DNA of 64,000 bases from Phaeobacter gallaeciensis (GTDB lineage Bacteria > Pseudomonadota > Alphaproteobacteria > Rhodobacterales > Rhodobacteraceae), in contig NZ_CP015124.1 in assembly GCF_001678945.1 (NCBI RefSeq), forward strand, positions 496,001 to 560,000, given 5' to 3'. How positions within the stretch are numbered: the first letter of the stretch is position 1; each line of letters starts with the position of its first letter. This document shows positions 28,525 through 37,305 of the stretch, piece after piece. Position numbers and translations under genes: made by a program. Under the pieces are notes generated by a model, which was given only the letters and a program-made list of their open reading frames with translations, was not told where the DNA came from and did not search any database.

Positions 28525-28725
28525 TCCGGATTCGCCCCTTCGCCGACGCCGCCACAGCATGATATACGGGGCATCGGCTCCAGATGAAGTATCACGAACA
28601 GGCGAAAAACGGCCCAAGTTGTAACGGTTTGGTAAAACCTTGGAGCACGTCACGCAATTGTTACAGGTCCGCGCAACTTAGCACGCGACGACGCACCGTC
28701 GGCATCTGGAACTTTGGAGCAAGCC

Positions 28726-30756
28726 ATGGACCGCAAGCAAATCATCAACGATCCCGAAATCGGCAACAAGGCGGAAGCCTATGAAGCCTTTGACGACATC
28801 CCTACCAATCCTCGGCTTGAACGCACCATCGGCGATGTGATCAACGCCCGCTATGGCCGTCGCGACCTGCTGAAGGGCATGCTGGGCGTCTCCGCCACCA
28901 CCGCCCTTTTCGGCACCTCGGCCCTGATCGCCCCGACCGAAGCCGCTGCAGGCAGCCATGGCGCGGGTCGCTATAACTTCGAGGAACTGACCTGGGGCAA
29001 CGACGAAACCCACCATATCGCCGAGGGCTATGACGCTGACATTCTGCTGCGCTGGGGAGATCCGATCACCGCCGATGCTCCGGAATTCGATGTGATGAAC
29101 CAGACCGCCGAAGCCCAGCTGAAGCAATTCGGCTACAACAACGACTACGTCGGTTTCACCCCGCTGAACGCCGAAGGCACCCGCGGCCTGCTCTGCGTGA
29201 ACCACGAATACACCAATGAAGAGGTCATGTTCCCGGGCCTTGGCCGTCAGGACAAGGCAGGCTTTGAAGGCATGACCAAGGAGCTGATCGACATCGAAAT
29301 GGCCGCCCATGGTGGCACCGTGGTCGAGATCGCCAAGGGCGCAGACGGCAAATGGGCTGTGGTGCGCGATGGCAAGATGAACCGTCGCATTACCCCCCTC
29401 AATACCGAGATGACCATCGACGGCCCCGCCGCCGGTCATGACCGCATGAAAACCAACGCCGATCCTTCGGGTATTTCGGTCATCGGCACGCTCAACAACT
29501 GCGCCGGCGGCATGACCCCCTGGGGCACCTACCTGATGGCCGAAGAAAACTTCCACGGCTATTTCTGGACGGACGTGGTTGATGGCGATGGCAAACCCGA
29601 TATCTCGGACCAGCCCGAAGCCAAGAACATGAAACGCTATGGCGTGCCGGGCCGCTGGTATGCCTGGGGCAAGTTCTATGATCGCTTCAACATCGACAAA
29701 GAACCCAATGAACCCAACCGCTTTGGCTGGGTTGTTGAAGTCGACCCGCTCAATCCGGGTGCCAAGCCAGTGAAGCACACCGCCCTTGGCCGCTTCCGCC
29801 ACGAAGGCGCCGAAACCACCGTGTCTTCCTCGGGCAAGCTGGTCGTCTACATGGGCGACGACAACCGCTTTGACTACCAGTACAAATATGTCTCGAGCGG
29901 TGTGGTCTCCGACGATGCCGCCGCCAACAGCAAACTGCTGAGCGACGGTACGCTCTATGTGGCCCGCTTTGACGAAGACGGCAGCATCGAGTGGTTGCCG
30001 CTGGTGCACGGCACCGGCCCGCTGACCGCTGAAAACGGTTTTGCCAGCCAGGCCGATGTCCTGATCGACACCCGCCTTGCAGCCGATGCCCTGGGCGCCA
30101 CGCCGATGGACCGCCCCGAAGACGCGCAGCCGCGCGGCGATGGCACCGCCTACATCATGCTGACCAACAACTCCAAGCGCACCGAGGATCAGGTTAACGC
30201 CGCAAACCCCCGTGCCAAATCGAACTTTGGTCACATCATCGAGGTCAAGGAAGAGGGTGGCGATCACGCCGCCACCCGCGGCACCTGGTCGATCCTGGTG
30301 CAATGCGGTGATCCCGAGCTGACCGAGGTGGGCGCCCAGTGGAACCCGGAAACCAGCGCCAACGGCTGGTTCGGCTCCCCGGACAACTGCGCCTTTGACG
30401 CCGATGGCCGCCTCTGGGTCTCCACCGACCAGGGCAGCAAATGGGGCAAGACCGGCAAATCCGATGGCCTTTATGGCGTCGAGACCGAAGGCGATCTGCG
30501 CGGCACCTCCAAGCTGTTCTTCCGCTGCCCCGTCGGCGGTGAGCTCTGCGGCCCCTACTTCACCGACAACGGCGAGACCCTGTTCCTGGCGGTGCAGCAC
30601 CCCGGCACCGATGGCACCAAGGCCCTGAAAGGGTTCGAGCGCGCCTCGACTTTTGAGGATCCGGCCACCCGCTGGCCCGACTTTGACCCCAAGATGCCGC
30701 CGCGGCCCTCGGTCGTCGTGGTTACGAAAAAGGGCGGCGGCAAGATCGCTGTCTGA
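28726..30756 (+). CDS. PhoX family alkaline phosphatase
   Basis: 676 aa exported phosphatase (PhoX/DUF839). The start at 28726 follows TTTGGAGCAAGCC. A twin-arginine signal is unusually far in, at residues about 48-75 (GRRDLLKGMLGVSATTALFG), as in other PhoX proteins. Conserved stretches are LLCVNHEYTNEEVMFPG, NCAGGMTPWGTYLMAEENFHGYF, RFRHEGAETTVSSSGKLVVYMGDD, DGTAYIMLTNN and WFGSPDNCAFDADGRLWVSTDQG. PhoX is a Ca/Fe-dependent enzyme releasing phosphate from organic esters in the periplasm. It is normally PhoB-controlled, but only a weak Pho-box-like sequence is seen upstream. Confidence 0.95.
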   Translation: MDRKQIINDPEIGNKAEAYEAFDDIPTNPRLERTIGDVINARYGRRDLLKGMLGVSATTALFGTSALIAPTEAAAGSHGAGRYNFEELTWGNDETHHIAEGYDADILLRWGDPITADAPEFDVMNQTAEAQLKQFGYNNDYVGFTPLNAEGTRGLLCVNHEYTNEEVMFPGLGRQDKAGFEGMTKELIDIEMAAHGGTVVEIAKGADGKWAVVRDGKMNRRITPLNTEMTIDGPAAGHDRMKTNADPSGISVIGTLNNCAGGMTPWGTYLMAEENFHGYFWTDVVDGDGKPDISDQPEAKNMKRYGVPGRWYAWGKFYDRFNIDKEPNEPNRFGWVVEVDPLNPGAKPVKHTALGRFRHEGAETTVSSSGKLVVYMGDDNRFDYQYKYVSSGVVSDDAAANSKLLSDGTLYVARFDEDGSIEWLPLVHGTGPLTAENGFASQADVLIDTRLAADALGATPMDRPEDAQPRGDGTAYIMLTNNSKRTEDQVNAANPRAKSNFGHIIEVKEEGGDHAATRGTWSILVQCGDPELTEVGAQWNPETSANGWFGSPDNCAFDADGRLWVSTDQGSKWGKTGKSDGLYGVETEGDLRGTSKLFFRCPVGGELCGPYFTDNGETLFLAVQHPGTDGTKALKGFERASTFEDPATRWPDFDPKMPPRPSVVVVTKKGGGKIAV

Positions 30757-30786
30757 TCCGGGTCAATCCCAGTTAAAGCCATAGGG

Positions 30787-30817
30787 AGCGCGCCCCAGAT
30801 GGGGCGCGTTCTTTTTT
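30787..30817 (+). terminator. Rho-independent terminator after phoX
   Basis: A roughly 10-bp GC-rich stem (CGCGCCCC and GGGGCGCG with flanking AG/TT pairs), an AGAT loop, and a CTTTTTT tail. Confidence 0.9.
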
Positions 30818-30917
30818 CCACCCCCTCCGGAAGAAAAACCGCCCGACACCCAGATGTGAGGCCGCGTGATCGCGATCCGGTGTAGCCTTGGGGTTCCTGC
30901 AACTGACGGAGCCTTCG

Positions 30918-31400
30918 ATGCCCATTCCCACACGCCTGCTGGCAATCCTCTTCATGGTCACTCTTTCAGTATCGGCAGCCCAGTCCGGGGAGATCGCCCC
31001 CCGGCAGGGATGGGACGTGCATGCGACATCCAAGTCCTACCAGACGTTGCTGAAGGACACGCTGGCGGCTGTGCGCGCCAACAAGATGGGCGTGGTCACC
31101 CAGGCAGGCCCCACCGCCGCTGCCGCCGCCCGTGGGATCACCATCCCTGGCAATAGGGTGATCGGCGTCTTCAACAATGATTTTGCGGTCAGGATCCTTG
31201 CCACATCTACCGCCGCCATGATCGAAGCCCCGATCCGCCTTTATGTCACCGAAGCCCCCGATGGCAGCGCCACCCTGTCCTACAAACGCCCCAGCCATGT
31301 CTTTGCTCCTTATCACGATGAAGGCGGTGATGCGCTCATGGAGCTTGCCAAGGATCTGGACAGGCGGTTCAAAAAGATCGCGATTGAGGCGGTGAACTAG
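30918..31400 (+). CDS. Secreted DUF302 domain protein
   Basis: 160 aa. The start at 30918 follows GACGGAGCCTTCG. A signal peptide (residues 1-24, ending SAAQSG) precedes a DUF302 domain: TSKSYQTLLKDTLAAVRANKMGVVTQAGPTAAAAARG, then NRVIGVFNNDFAVRIL and APIRLYVTEAPDGSATLSYKRPSHVFAPY. The biochemical role of DUF302 is not established. It stands alone between phoX and the TPP-enzyme operon. Confidence 0.85.
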   Translation: MPIPTRLLAILFMVTLSVSAAQSGEIAPRQGWDVHATSKSYQTLLKDTLAAVRANKMGVVTQAGPTAAAAARGITIPGNRVIGVFNNDFAVRILATSTAAMIEAPIRLYVTEAPDGSATLSYKRPSHVFAPYHDEGGDALMELAKDLDRRFKKIAIEAVN

Positions 31401-31478
31401 GGTCACAGAGCCGTGAGGGTCCTTGCGCCCGGCGGTTGGACGGGCAATCTGGCCTGGATCAGTTAGGAACGGATTGTC

Positions 31479-33098
31479 ATGACACAAGATATTCGCGCGG
31501 CCGATGTTCTGGCCCGCCGGCTCTATGAAGCCGGGTGCCGCCACGCCTTTGGCATGCCCGGCGGCGAGGTGCTGACCCTGGTAGATGCGCTGGAGGATGC
31601 CGGGATCACCTTTCACCTCGCCAAGCACGAAAACGCCGCTGGGTTCATGGGCGAAGGCGTGCATCACGCCGATGGCGCACCGGTCATTCTGGTCGCGACC
31701 CTCGGTCCCGGTGCCTTGAATGGCGTCAACGTGGTGGCCAATGCCCATCAGGACAGGGTGCCCATGATGGTGCTGACCGGCTGCGTCGATGCAAGTGAGG
31801 AACAGACCTACACCCATCAGGTGCTGGACCATCGCGCGGTCTTCGCCCCCATCACCAAGGCGACCTTCCGTCTGGATGCGGATGCGGCTGACGTGATCGC
31901 GGACAAGGCGGTCGCCATCGCGACCGAGCCGCGCAATGGTCCGGTGCATATCGACGTGCCGATCTCGGTCGCGGATGCCCCTACCAGGGATCGCAACTTC
32001 CGCCGCGCGCCTGCTGCGCCCACCCAGCCAGACAATGACACACTGGCGCAGGCGCGCAGCTGGCTGGCGCAGGCCGAGCGTCCCTTTGCCATCATCGGAC
32101 TTGATGCGGTGGCCGAAGGCGCGGGTCCTGCCCTTCGCGCCTTTCTGGAGGCGCATCAGATCCCCTTTGTCACCAGCTACAAGGCGAAGGGCATCCTGCC
32201 CGAAGATCACCCCCTGTGCCTTGGCGGCGCCGGGCTGTCCCCCCTGGCCGACAGCCACCTGTTGCCGCTGGCGGCGCAGTCGGATCTGATCCTGTCGCTT
32301 GGCTATGATCCTATCGAAATGCGCCCCGGCTGGCGCAACGCCTGGGACCCAACCCACCAGCGCGTGATCGAGATCGCTGCCGAACCCAACACCCATTACA
32401 TGCACCAGGCCAGCCTCAACATCGTGGCGCCGCTTACCCCCACGCTGGAAGCCCTGACGGAGAAAGCCGAAACGGCGCCAACGCGCTGGCCCGGCGGAGA
32501 GTTGAGCACCGCACAACAGGCGCTGCACGCCGCCTTTGATCCGCAGGATGACAGCTGGGGACCGGCGGGCGTGATCGCCGAATGCCGCGCCACTCTGCCT
32601 GCCGAGACGCTGGCCACCGCAGACAGTGGGGCCCACCGGATCCTGCTCAGCCAGATGTGGCAGTGCAACGAGCCGCGCGGGCTGATCCAGTCATCCGGGC
32701 TTTGCACAATGGGCTGTGCCGTGCCGATGGCGATCGGGCGCAAGCTGGCGCAACCGGACCGTCCCGTCGTCAGCTTTTCCGGCGATGCAGGCTTCCTAAT
32801 GGTGGCCGGGGATCTGGCCACCGCTGCCGAATTGGATGTGGCGCCGATCTTCGTGGTCTTTGCCGATGCCAGCCTCGCCCTGATCGAGCTGAAACAGCGT
32901 CAACGCCAGCTTAAAAACCGGGGCGTCGATTTCGCCCGGCACGATTTTGCGGCGATGGGCCGGGCCTTTGGCGGCAACGGCGTGACGGTACGTAACCGAA
33001 CGGAACTGCGCGCCGCCCTCACCGATGCCTTGGCTTCTGATCGTTTCACTGTCATCTCTGCCGAAATCGAACCCGGAGGATATGATGGACGCATCTGA
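31479..33098 (+). CDS. Thiamine pyrophosphate-dependent enzyme, acetolactate synthase-like
   Basis: 539 aa. Three-domain TPP enzyme related to acetolactate synthase large subunits. The N-terminal Pyr domain has the catalytic glutamate (Glu51) in LAKHENAAGFMGEG and the GPGALNGVNVVANA stretch. A central DHS-like domain follows, and the C-terminal PP domain has SFSGDAGFLMVAGDLATAAELDVAP. The TPP/Mg motif is atypical: GDA in place of GDG, and the usual NN is replaced by FADASLALIELKQRQ. There is no regulatory subunit gene beside it. It overlaps a class III CoA-transferase gene, so a role in 2-hydroxyacyl-CoA or 2-oxoacid metabolism is more likely than valine synthesis. The substrate is unknown. 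Confidence 0.85.
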   Translation: MTQDIRAADVLARRLYEAGCRHAFGMPGGEVLTLVDALEDAGITFHLAKHENAAGFMGEGVHHADGAPVILVATLGPGALNGVNVVANAHQDRVPMMVLTGCVDASEEQTYTHQVLDHRAVFAPITKATFRLDADAADVIADKAVAIATEPRNGPVHIDVPISVADAPTRDRNFRRAPAAPTQPDNDTLAQARSWLAQAERPFAIIGLDAVAEGAGPALRAFLEAHQIPFVTSYKAKGILPEDHPLCLGGAGLSPLADSHLLPLAAQSDLILSLGYDPIEMRPGWRNAWDPTHQRVIEIAAEPNTHYMHQASLNIVAPLTPTLEALTEKAETAPTRWPGGELSTAQQALHAAFDPQDDSWGPAGVIAECRATLPAETLATADSGAHRILLSQMWQCNEPRGLIQSSGLCTMGCAVPMAIGRKLAQPDRPVVSFSGDAGFLMVAGDLATAAELDVAPIFVVFADASLALIELKQRQRQLKNRGVDFARHDFAAMGRAFGGNGVTVRNRTELRAALTDALASDRFTVISAEIEPGGYDGRI

Positions 33099-34284
33099 CA
33101 CGCTGCCACACGGGGCCCTTGATGGGGTCAAGGTTCTCGACCTGTCGCGCATTCTGGCCGGCCCCACCTGTACCCAGCTGCTGGGCGATCTCGGCGCCAC
33201 GGTCATCAAGGTGGAAAACCCCAAATCGGGGGGTGACGATACCCGCCAATGGGGCCCACCCTATGCCATGGACGCCGACGGCAACCCCACGGATCTGTCG
33301 GCCTACTACATGGCCGCCAACCGCAACAAACGCTCGGTCGCGGTGGATATCACCACGGCCGAAGGTCAGGCCGAGATCCGCAGGCTCGCTGCCGAGGCCG
33401 ATATCCTGATCGAGAATTTTAAACCCGGCGGACTGGCGAAATACGGGCTGGATTACGCCAGCCTCAAGGATGAGTTTCCCCGGCTGGTCTATTGCTCAAT
33501 CTCGGGCTACGGGCAGACCGGTCCCAACAACCACCGCCCGGGATATGATCTTGTGGCGCAGGGGTTTAGCGGCATCATGTCACTCACCGGCGATCCCGAG
33601 GGGCAACCCGTGAAGGTTGGCACCGGCATCGCCGATGTGATGTGCGGTATGTATGCCTGCATTGGCATTCTGGCTGCGCTGCGCCACCAGGAAAAAACCG
33701 GTGAAGGGCAGCAGATCGACCTCGCTCTGGTCGACAGCACCATTGCCTGGCTGATCAACGAAGGCGTCGCCTATCTCAACACCGGCACCTTGCCGACCCG
33801 GCGCGGCAACGAACACCCCAGCATCATGCCTTATGGCGTCTACGAGACCTCGGACTCCCACGTCATCCTGGCGGTGGGCAACGATGCCCAGTTCCGGCGC
33901 GTGATGGAGTTCCTCGGGCTCGAAGGCCTTGCAGACGATCCCCGTTTTGCCACCAACCCGGCGCGGCTGGAGCATCGCGCAGCGCTCAACGACATCATGA
34001 TCCCGGCGCTCAAACGCTTCACCATGGACGAGGTGATCGCCGCGATGGAGGCCCGCAAGGTGACGGCCGGTCCAGTGCAGACGCTCGACCGGGTCTTCGC
34101 CTCCGATCAGGTGGCTGCGCGGGGCATGGCCATCGACATGCAGGCCGGGGACACTCCCGTGAAACTGCTTGGAAATCCGCTCAATTTCTCGCGCACCCCG
34201 GTCACATACCGCCACGCACCGCCCAGCTGCGGCGCTGACAGCGACCGGATTCTCGGCTCCGAGGACCCGTTTTCCAAGGCTTAG
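33085..34284 (+). CDS. CaiB/BaiF class III CoA-transferase
   Basis: 399 aa. Class III enzymes move CoA between carboxylic acids through an aspartyl-CoA intermediate. The start at 33085 has GGAGG five bases away; an ATG at 33082 is too close. The motifs VLDLSRILAGPTCTQLLGDLGATVIKVE, YYMAANRNKRSVAVDI, LIENFKPGGLAKYGLDY and SISGYGQTGP are all standard. The catalytic aspartate is predicted to be Asp184 in GTGIADVMCGMY. The gene begins inside the end of the TPP enzyme gene (14-bp overlap). The frc/oxc pair for oxalate offers a precedent for this gene combination, though the TPP protein does not look like Oxc. Confidence 0.92.
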   Translation: MDASDTLPHGALDGVKVLDLSRILAGPTCTQLLGDLGATVIKVENPKSGGDDTRQWGPPYAMDADGNPTDLSAYYMAANRNKRSVAVDITTAEGQAEIRRLAAEADILIENFKPGGLAKYGLDYASLKDEFPRLVYCSISGYGQTGPNNHRPGYDLVAQGFSGIMSLTGDPEGQPVKVGTGIADVMCGMYACIGILAALRHQEKTGEGQQIDLALVDSTIAWLINEGVAYLNTGTLPTRRGNEHPSIMPYGVYETSDSHVILAVGNDAQFRRVMEFLGLEGLADDPRFATNPARLEHRAALNDIMIPALKRFTMDEVIAAMEARKVTAGPVQTLDRVFASDQVAARGMAIDMQAGDTPVKLLGNPLNFSRTPVTYRHAPPSCGADSDRILGSEDPFSKA

Positions 34285-34532
34285 GCTATATTCTGCCCGG
34301 CACGATCCGGCCGAATGTTACAAAAACCGGCAAACGCCTGCCTTCGTGGTGGGCGTTTTGCGTTTCAAAAACCCGTCTGGCGGGAAATTGCCCGCAAATA
34401 TTACAGGTTTCAGCGGGTTTCCCCACCTTCAAACACGCGCCTTCACCAAAGCGAGAGCGCCCGTCGCGCGATGAAAACCACTGTTCTAACCTTCCCCTAG
34501 TGAACAACACCGGTGGTAAGGATTGGACCCAA
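34285..34532. other. Gap between CoA-transferase and TTC38-like genes
   Basis: This 248-bp non-coding stretch holds a probable terminator near 34331-34360 and the ribosome-binding site of the next gene. No RNA gene or convincing small gene is seen. Confidence 0.5.
34331..34362 (+). terminator. Probable terminator after the CoA-transferase
   Basis: A stem formed by CAAACGCC and GGCGTTTTG (one bulge) around a TTCG-containing loop, with the T run inside the distal arm. Confidence 0.55.
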
Positions 34533-35900
34533 ATGACACATGATCTCTTCGGACAGGAGACGAGCCTGAAAGATCCCGAAATGCTGGATCTGTGGAACGC
34601 GGTTCAGATCGGGGTTCTGTCGCACAGCGCAGAGGCCCCGGTGCATCTGGGCAAGCTGCTGGAGGCCGCCCCCGAATTCACCCTTGGGCAGGCTGCCAAG
34701 GGTTTGTTCCTGCTGCTGCTGGGCCGCCGCGAAATGCGCACCCCTGCCCGCGATGCGCTGGCTGCTGCCCGCATCGCCTATGCCTCTGCCCTGCCCCGGG
34801 AGCGGCTCTTCGCCGATGCGCTGGAGCTGTGGCTGGCGGGCCGCCCCACCGCCGCCGTTGAGAAGCTGGAGCAGGTCCTGCGCGGCCACCCTGCCGACAG
34901 CCTTGCCATGAAGATGAGCCAGGCGATCCGTTTCGTCCTTGGCGACAGCGCCGGGATGCGCCGGTCAGTGGAACGGGTGATGCCCGCCTATGCGCCGGAT
35001 CACCCCGGGCGCGGCTATCTGCTTGGCTGTCACGCCTTCGCGCTGGAGGAAACCGGCGACTATAGTAAGGCGGAGACTGCGGGGCGTCAGGCACTCTGGA
35101 TGGCGCCGGATGATGCCTGGGGCCTGCATGCGGTGGCGCATGTGCATGACATGACCGGCAACGCCAAGGCCGGGCTCGACTGGCTGACCGGCCGCGAAGA
35201 GGCCTGGAGCCATTGCAACAACTTCCGCTATCACGTCTGGTGGCACAAGGCGCTGATGCATCTGGACCTGGGCCAGACTGACACCGTTCTTGACCTTTAC
35301 GACCGCGAGATTCGCCAGGACAAGACCGACGATTACCGCGATATTTCCAATGCCACCTCGCTGCTGATGCGGCTGGAATTGGAAGGCATTGCCGTCGGCA
35401 ACCGCTGGGAAGAACTTTCCGACCTCTGCGCCGCCCGGACCGAGGATGGCAGCCTTATCTTTGCCGATCTGCACTACCTTCTGGCGCTGGCCGGGCGCGG
35501 GCGCCCGGATGAAACCACCCGGATGGTGCAGCGTATCCACGCCGATGCGGCAGCCGCAGGCGGGGACGAGGCGCGGCAGCGCATGGCAGATCCCGGCCGC
35601 GCCGCCGCCAGCGGGCTGGAGGCCTTTGGCGAAGGTGATTTCGCGCTGGCCTTTGACCACCTGGCGCAGGCCCGTGGCTCCATGCAACTGGCCGGTGGCA
35701 GCCACGCCCAGCGCGACGTTTTTGAACGCATGACCATCGATGCCGGGATCCGCGCAGGTCGCCTGAGCGAGGTATCCCGCATGCTGGACAGCCGCCGCGC
35801 CCAGCGCGGTGGCGCCGAGGACAACTATGCTCTGGCCCGCCGTGCCCTGATCAGCGAGGCGCGCAATCAGCCGGACAGCCGCAGCCTGCCGGCCGAGTGA
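34533..35900 (+). CDS. Tetratricopeptide repeat protein, TTC38-like
   Basis: 455 aa cytosolic helical-repeat protein. The start at 34533 (MTHDLFGQETSLKDPEMLDLWN) follows AAGGA; a GTG at 34500 is possible but less well placed. The family signature is CHAFALEETGDYSKAETAGRQALWMAPDDAWGLHAVAHVHDMTGNAKAGLDWL, followed by NNFRYHVWWHKALMHLDLGQTDTVLDLYD. Bacterial and eukaryotic TTC38 proteins share this and have no known reaction. No signal peptide is present. It precedes the opg genes in the same direction with a 103-bp gap that contains a hairpin, so cotranscription is uncertain. Confidence 0.85.
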   Translation: MTHDLFGQETSLKDPEMLDLWNAVQIGVLSHSAEAPVHLGKLLEAAPEFTLGQAAKGLFLLLLGRREMRTPARDALAAARIAYASALPRERLFADALELWLAGRPTAAVEKLEQVLRGHPADSLAMKMSQAIRFVLGDSAGMRRSVERVMPAYAPDHPGRGYLLGCHAFALEETGDYSKAETAGRQALWMAPDDAWGLHAVAHVHDMTGNAKAGLDWLTGREEAWSHCNNFRYHVWWHKALMHLDLGQTDTVLDLYDREIRQDKTDDYRDISNATSLLMRLELEGIAVGNRWEELSDLCAARTEDGSLIFADLHYLLALAGRGRPDETTRMVQRIHADAAAAGGDEARQRMADPGRAAASGLEAFGEGDFALAFDHLAQARGSMQLAGGSHAQRDVFERMTIDAGIRAGRLSEVSRMLDSRRAQRGGAEDNYALARRALISEARNQPDSRSLPAE

Positions 35901-35917
35901 TCTGCGAAATGATCGGA

Positions 35918-35952
35918 GCGCGCCCGGATGCCGGTCCTGGCCTCGGGCGCGC
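35918..35952 (+). terminator. GC-rich hairpin, possible weak terminator
   Basis: A 9-bp stem (GCGCGCCCG and CGGGCGCGC) with a 17-nt loop lies between the TTC38-like gene and opgC. It lacks a clear T tract. Confidence 0.4.
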
Positions 35953-36003
35953 CCTTACATCGCCGCCACAAAGTTTGATTGACAGGAAGGACACCGCTTA
36001 ACG

Positions 36004-37305
36004 ATGGCGCGTATTTCCAAGTTCCCCGCTCCCAAAGCAGAGATTCCGACCGTGGCAGGTCCGGCAGCGGCCAACACCCGCCGTGCGCCCGCATCGGAGC
36101 ATGCCCCAGCCCCGGCAGGCGGGCAAAAACGCGTCCGCGACCCGCGGCTCGATTTCTATCGCGGCATTGCCATGTTCATCATCCTGGTCGCTCATATTCC
36201 TGGCAACCGCTGGACCGGCTGGATCCCGGCCCGGTTCGGGTTTTCCGATGCGACCGAGATTTTTGTCTTCTGCTCGGGCATGGCCTCGGCCATCGCCTTT
36301 GGTGGGTCCTTTGCCCGCCGGGGCTGGCTGATGGGCACTGCGCGGGTGGTATTCCGCTGCTGGCAGGTATTCTGGGCTCATATCGGCCTGTTCTTCTTTG
36401 TCGCCATGACCATGGCGGCGCTGGACCTGACCGGTGCCTTTGAAAAAAGCTACGTCAACTCGCTTAACCTTGGGCACTTTTTCAACGACCCCATGCCGCA
36501 ACTGATGGGCCTGTTCACGCTCACCTATGTGCCGAACTACTTTGACATCCTGCCGATGTATCTGGTGGTCCTGGCCTTGATGCCGCTGATGATGGGGTTG
36601 GAGCGCATCGGCCTCTGGACCGTTGCCGCAGCTTCGGCGCTGATCTGGCTGGCCGCGAACCCCTATATGATCGGCCTTGGACCGGACGGAGCATCCCTGC
36701 CCGCCGAACCCTGGTCGGCGCGGGAATGGTTCTTCAACCCCTTCGGCTGGCAATTGCTGTTTTTCACCGGCTTTGCCTTCATGAAAGGCTGGCTTCCGGC
36801 GCCGCCCGTGTCGCGGGCACTGGTGCTTGTATCTGCAGCCTTCCTGATCTTCTCTGCTCCCTTTGGCTCCTGGAAGGTCTTCCTGTGGGTTGAGGCCTGG
36901 AACGACGATCTGGCCGCCGCCATCCGCCCGGCCTGGGCCTTCACGGACGAGTGGCGCGAGAAAACCGATTTCGGCCTGTTGCGCTATGCGCACTTTTTGG
37001 CACTGGCCTATCTCGGCTGGGTGGCCGCCGGAGCTGGTGGTCAGCGGCTGATCGCCTCCGGTCATTCGGGGCTGGCGCGGCTCTGGTCCTTTGCCCTGCG
37101 CATCATCACCAAGGTCGGGCAACAGTCCCTTGCGGTCTTCGTCTTCTCGATGGCCCTGGCCCGGCTGATCGGCTTTGCGCTGGATCAGACAGACCGGGGC
37201 ATCCTGATCACCGCTGCGGCAAATATCGCCGGGTTCTGCCTGATCATCGCCTGTGCCTTTGCCGCCGCCTGGTTCAAATCCCACCCCTGGAGGGCAAAGC
37301 GATGA
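36004..37305 (+). CDS. opgC: OpgC, periplasmic glucan succinyltransferase
   Basis: 433 aa inner-membrane protein with about ten transmembrane helices. A polar Ala/Pro-rich N-terminal tail of about 45 residues is followed by the OpgC core: RLDFYRGIAMFIILVAHIPGNRWTGWIPARFGFSDATEIFVFCSGMAS, a VARVVFRCWQ-type cytoplasmic loop and LFTLTYVPNYFDILPMYLVVLALMP. OpgC adds succinyl groups to osmoregulated periplasmic glucans, giving them charge. The stop overlaps the opgG start (ATGA). In Rhodobacter sphaeroides the comparable gene ends an opgGIHDC operon; here it comes first. Confidence 0.93.
   Translation: MARISKFPAPKAEIPTVAGPAAANTRRAPASEHAPAPAGGQKRVRDPRLDFYRGIAMFIILVAHIPGNRWTGWIPARFGFSDATEIFVFCSGMASAIAFGGSFARRGWLMGTARVVFRCWQVFWAHIGLFFFVAMTMAALDLTGAFEKSYVNSLNLGHFFNDPMPQLMGLFTLTYVPNYFDILPMYLVVLALMPLMMGLERIGLWTVAAASALIWLAANPYMIGLGPDGASLPAEPWSAREWFFNPFGWQLLFFTGFAFMKGWLPAPPVSRALVLVSAAFLIFSAPFGSWKVFLWVEAWNDDLAAAIRPAWAFTDEWREKTDFGLLRYAHFLALAYLGWVAAGAGGQRLIASGHSGLARLWSFALRIITKVGQQSLAVFVFSMALARLIGFALDQTDRGILITAAANIAGFCLIIACAFAAAWFKSHPWRAKR

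Noticed and set aside
28618-28675. Pho box upstream of phoX.
   Set aside because: The best candidate (CTGTAAC-N4-GCGTGAC on the minus strand) matches the CTGTCAT direct repeat poorly and in the wrong orientation. Phosphate control of phoX is likely from family knowledge, but the site is not shown.
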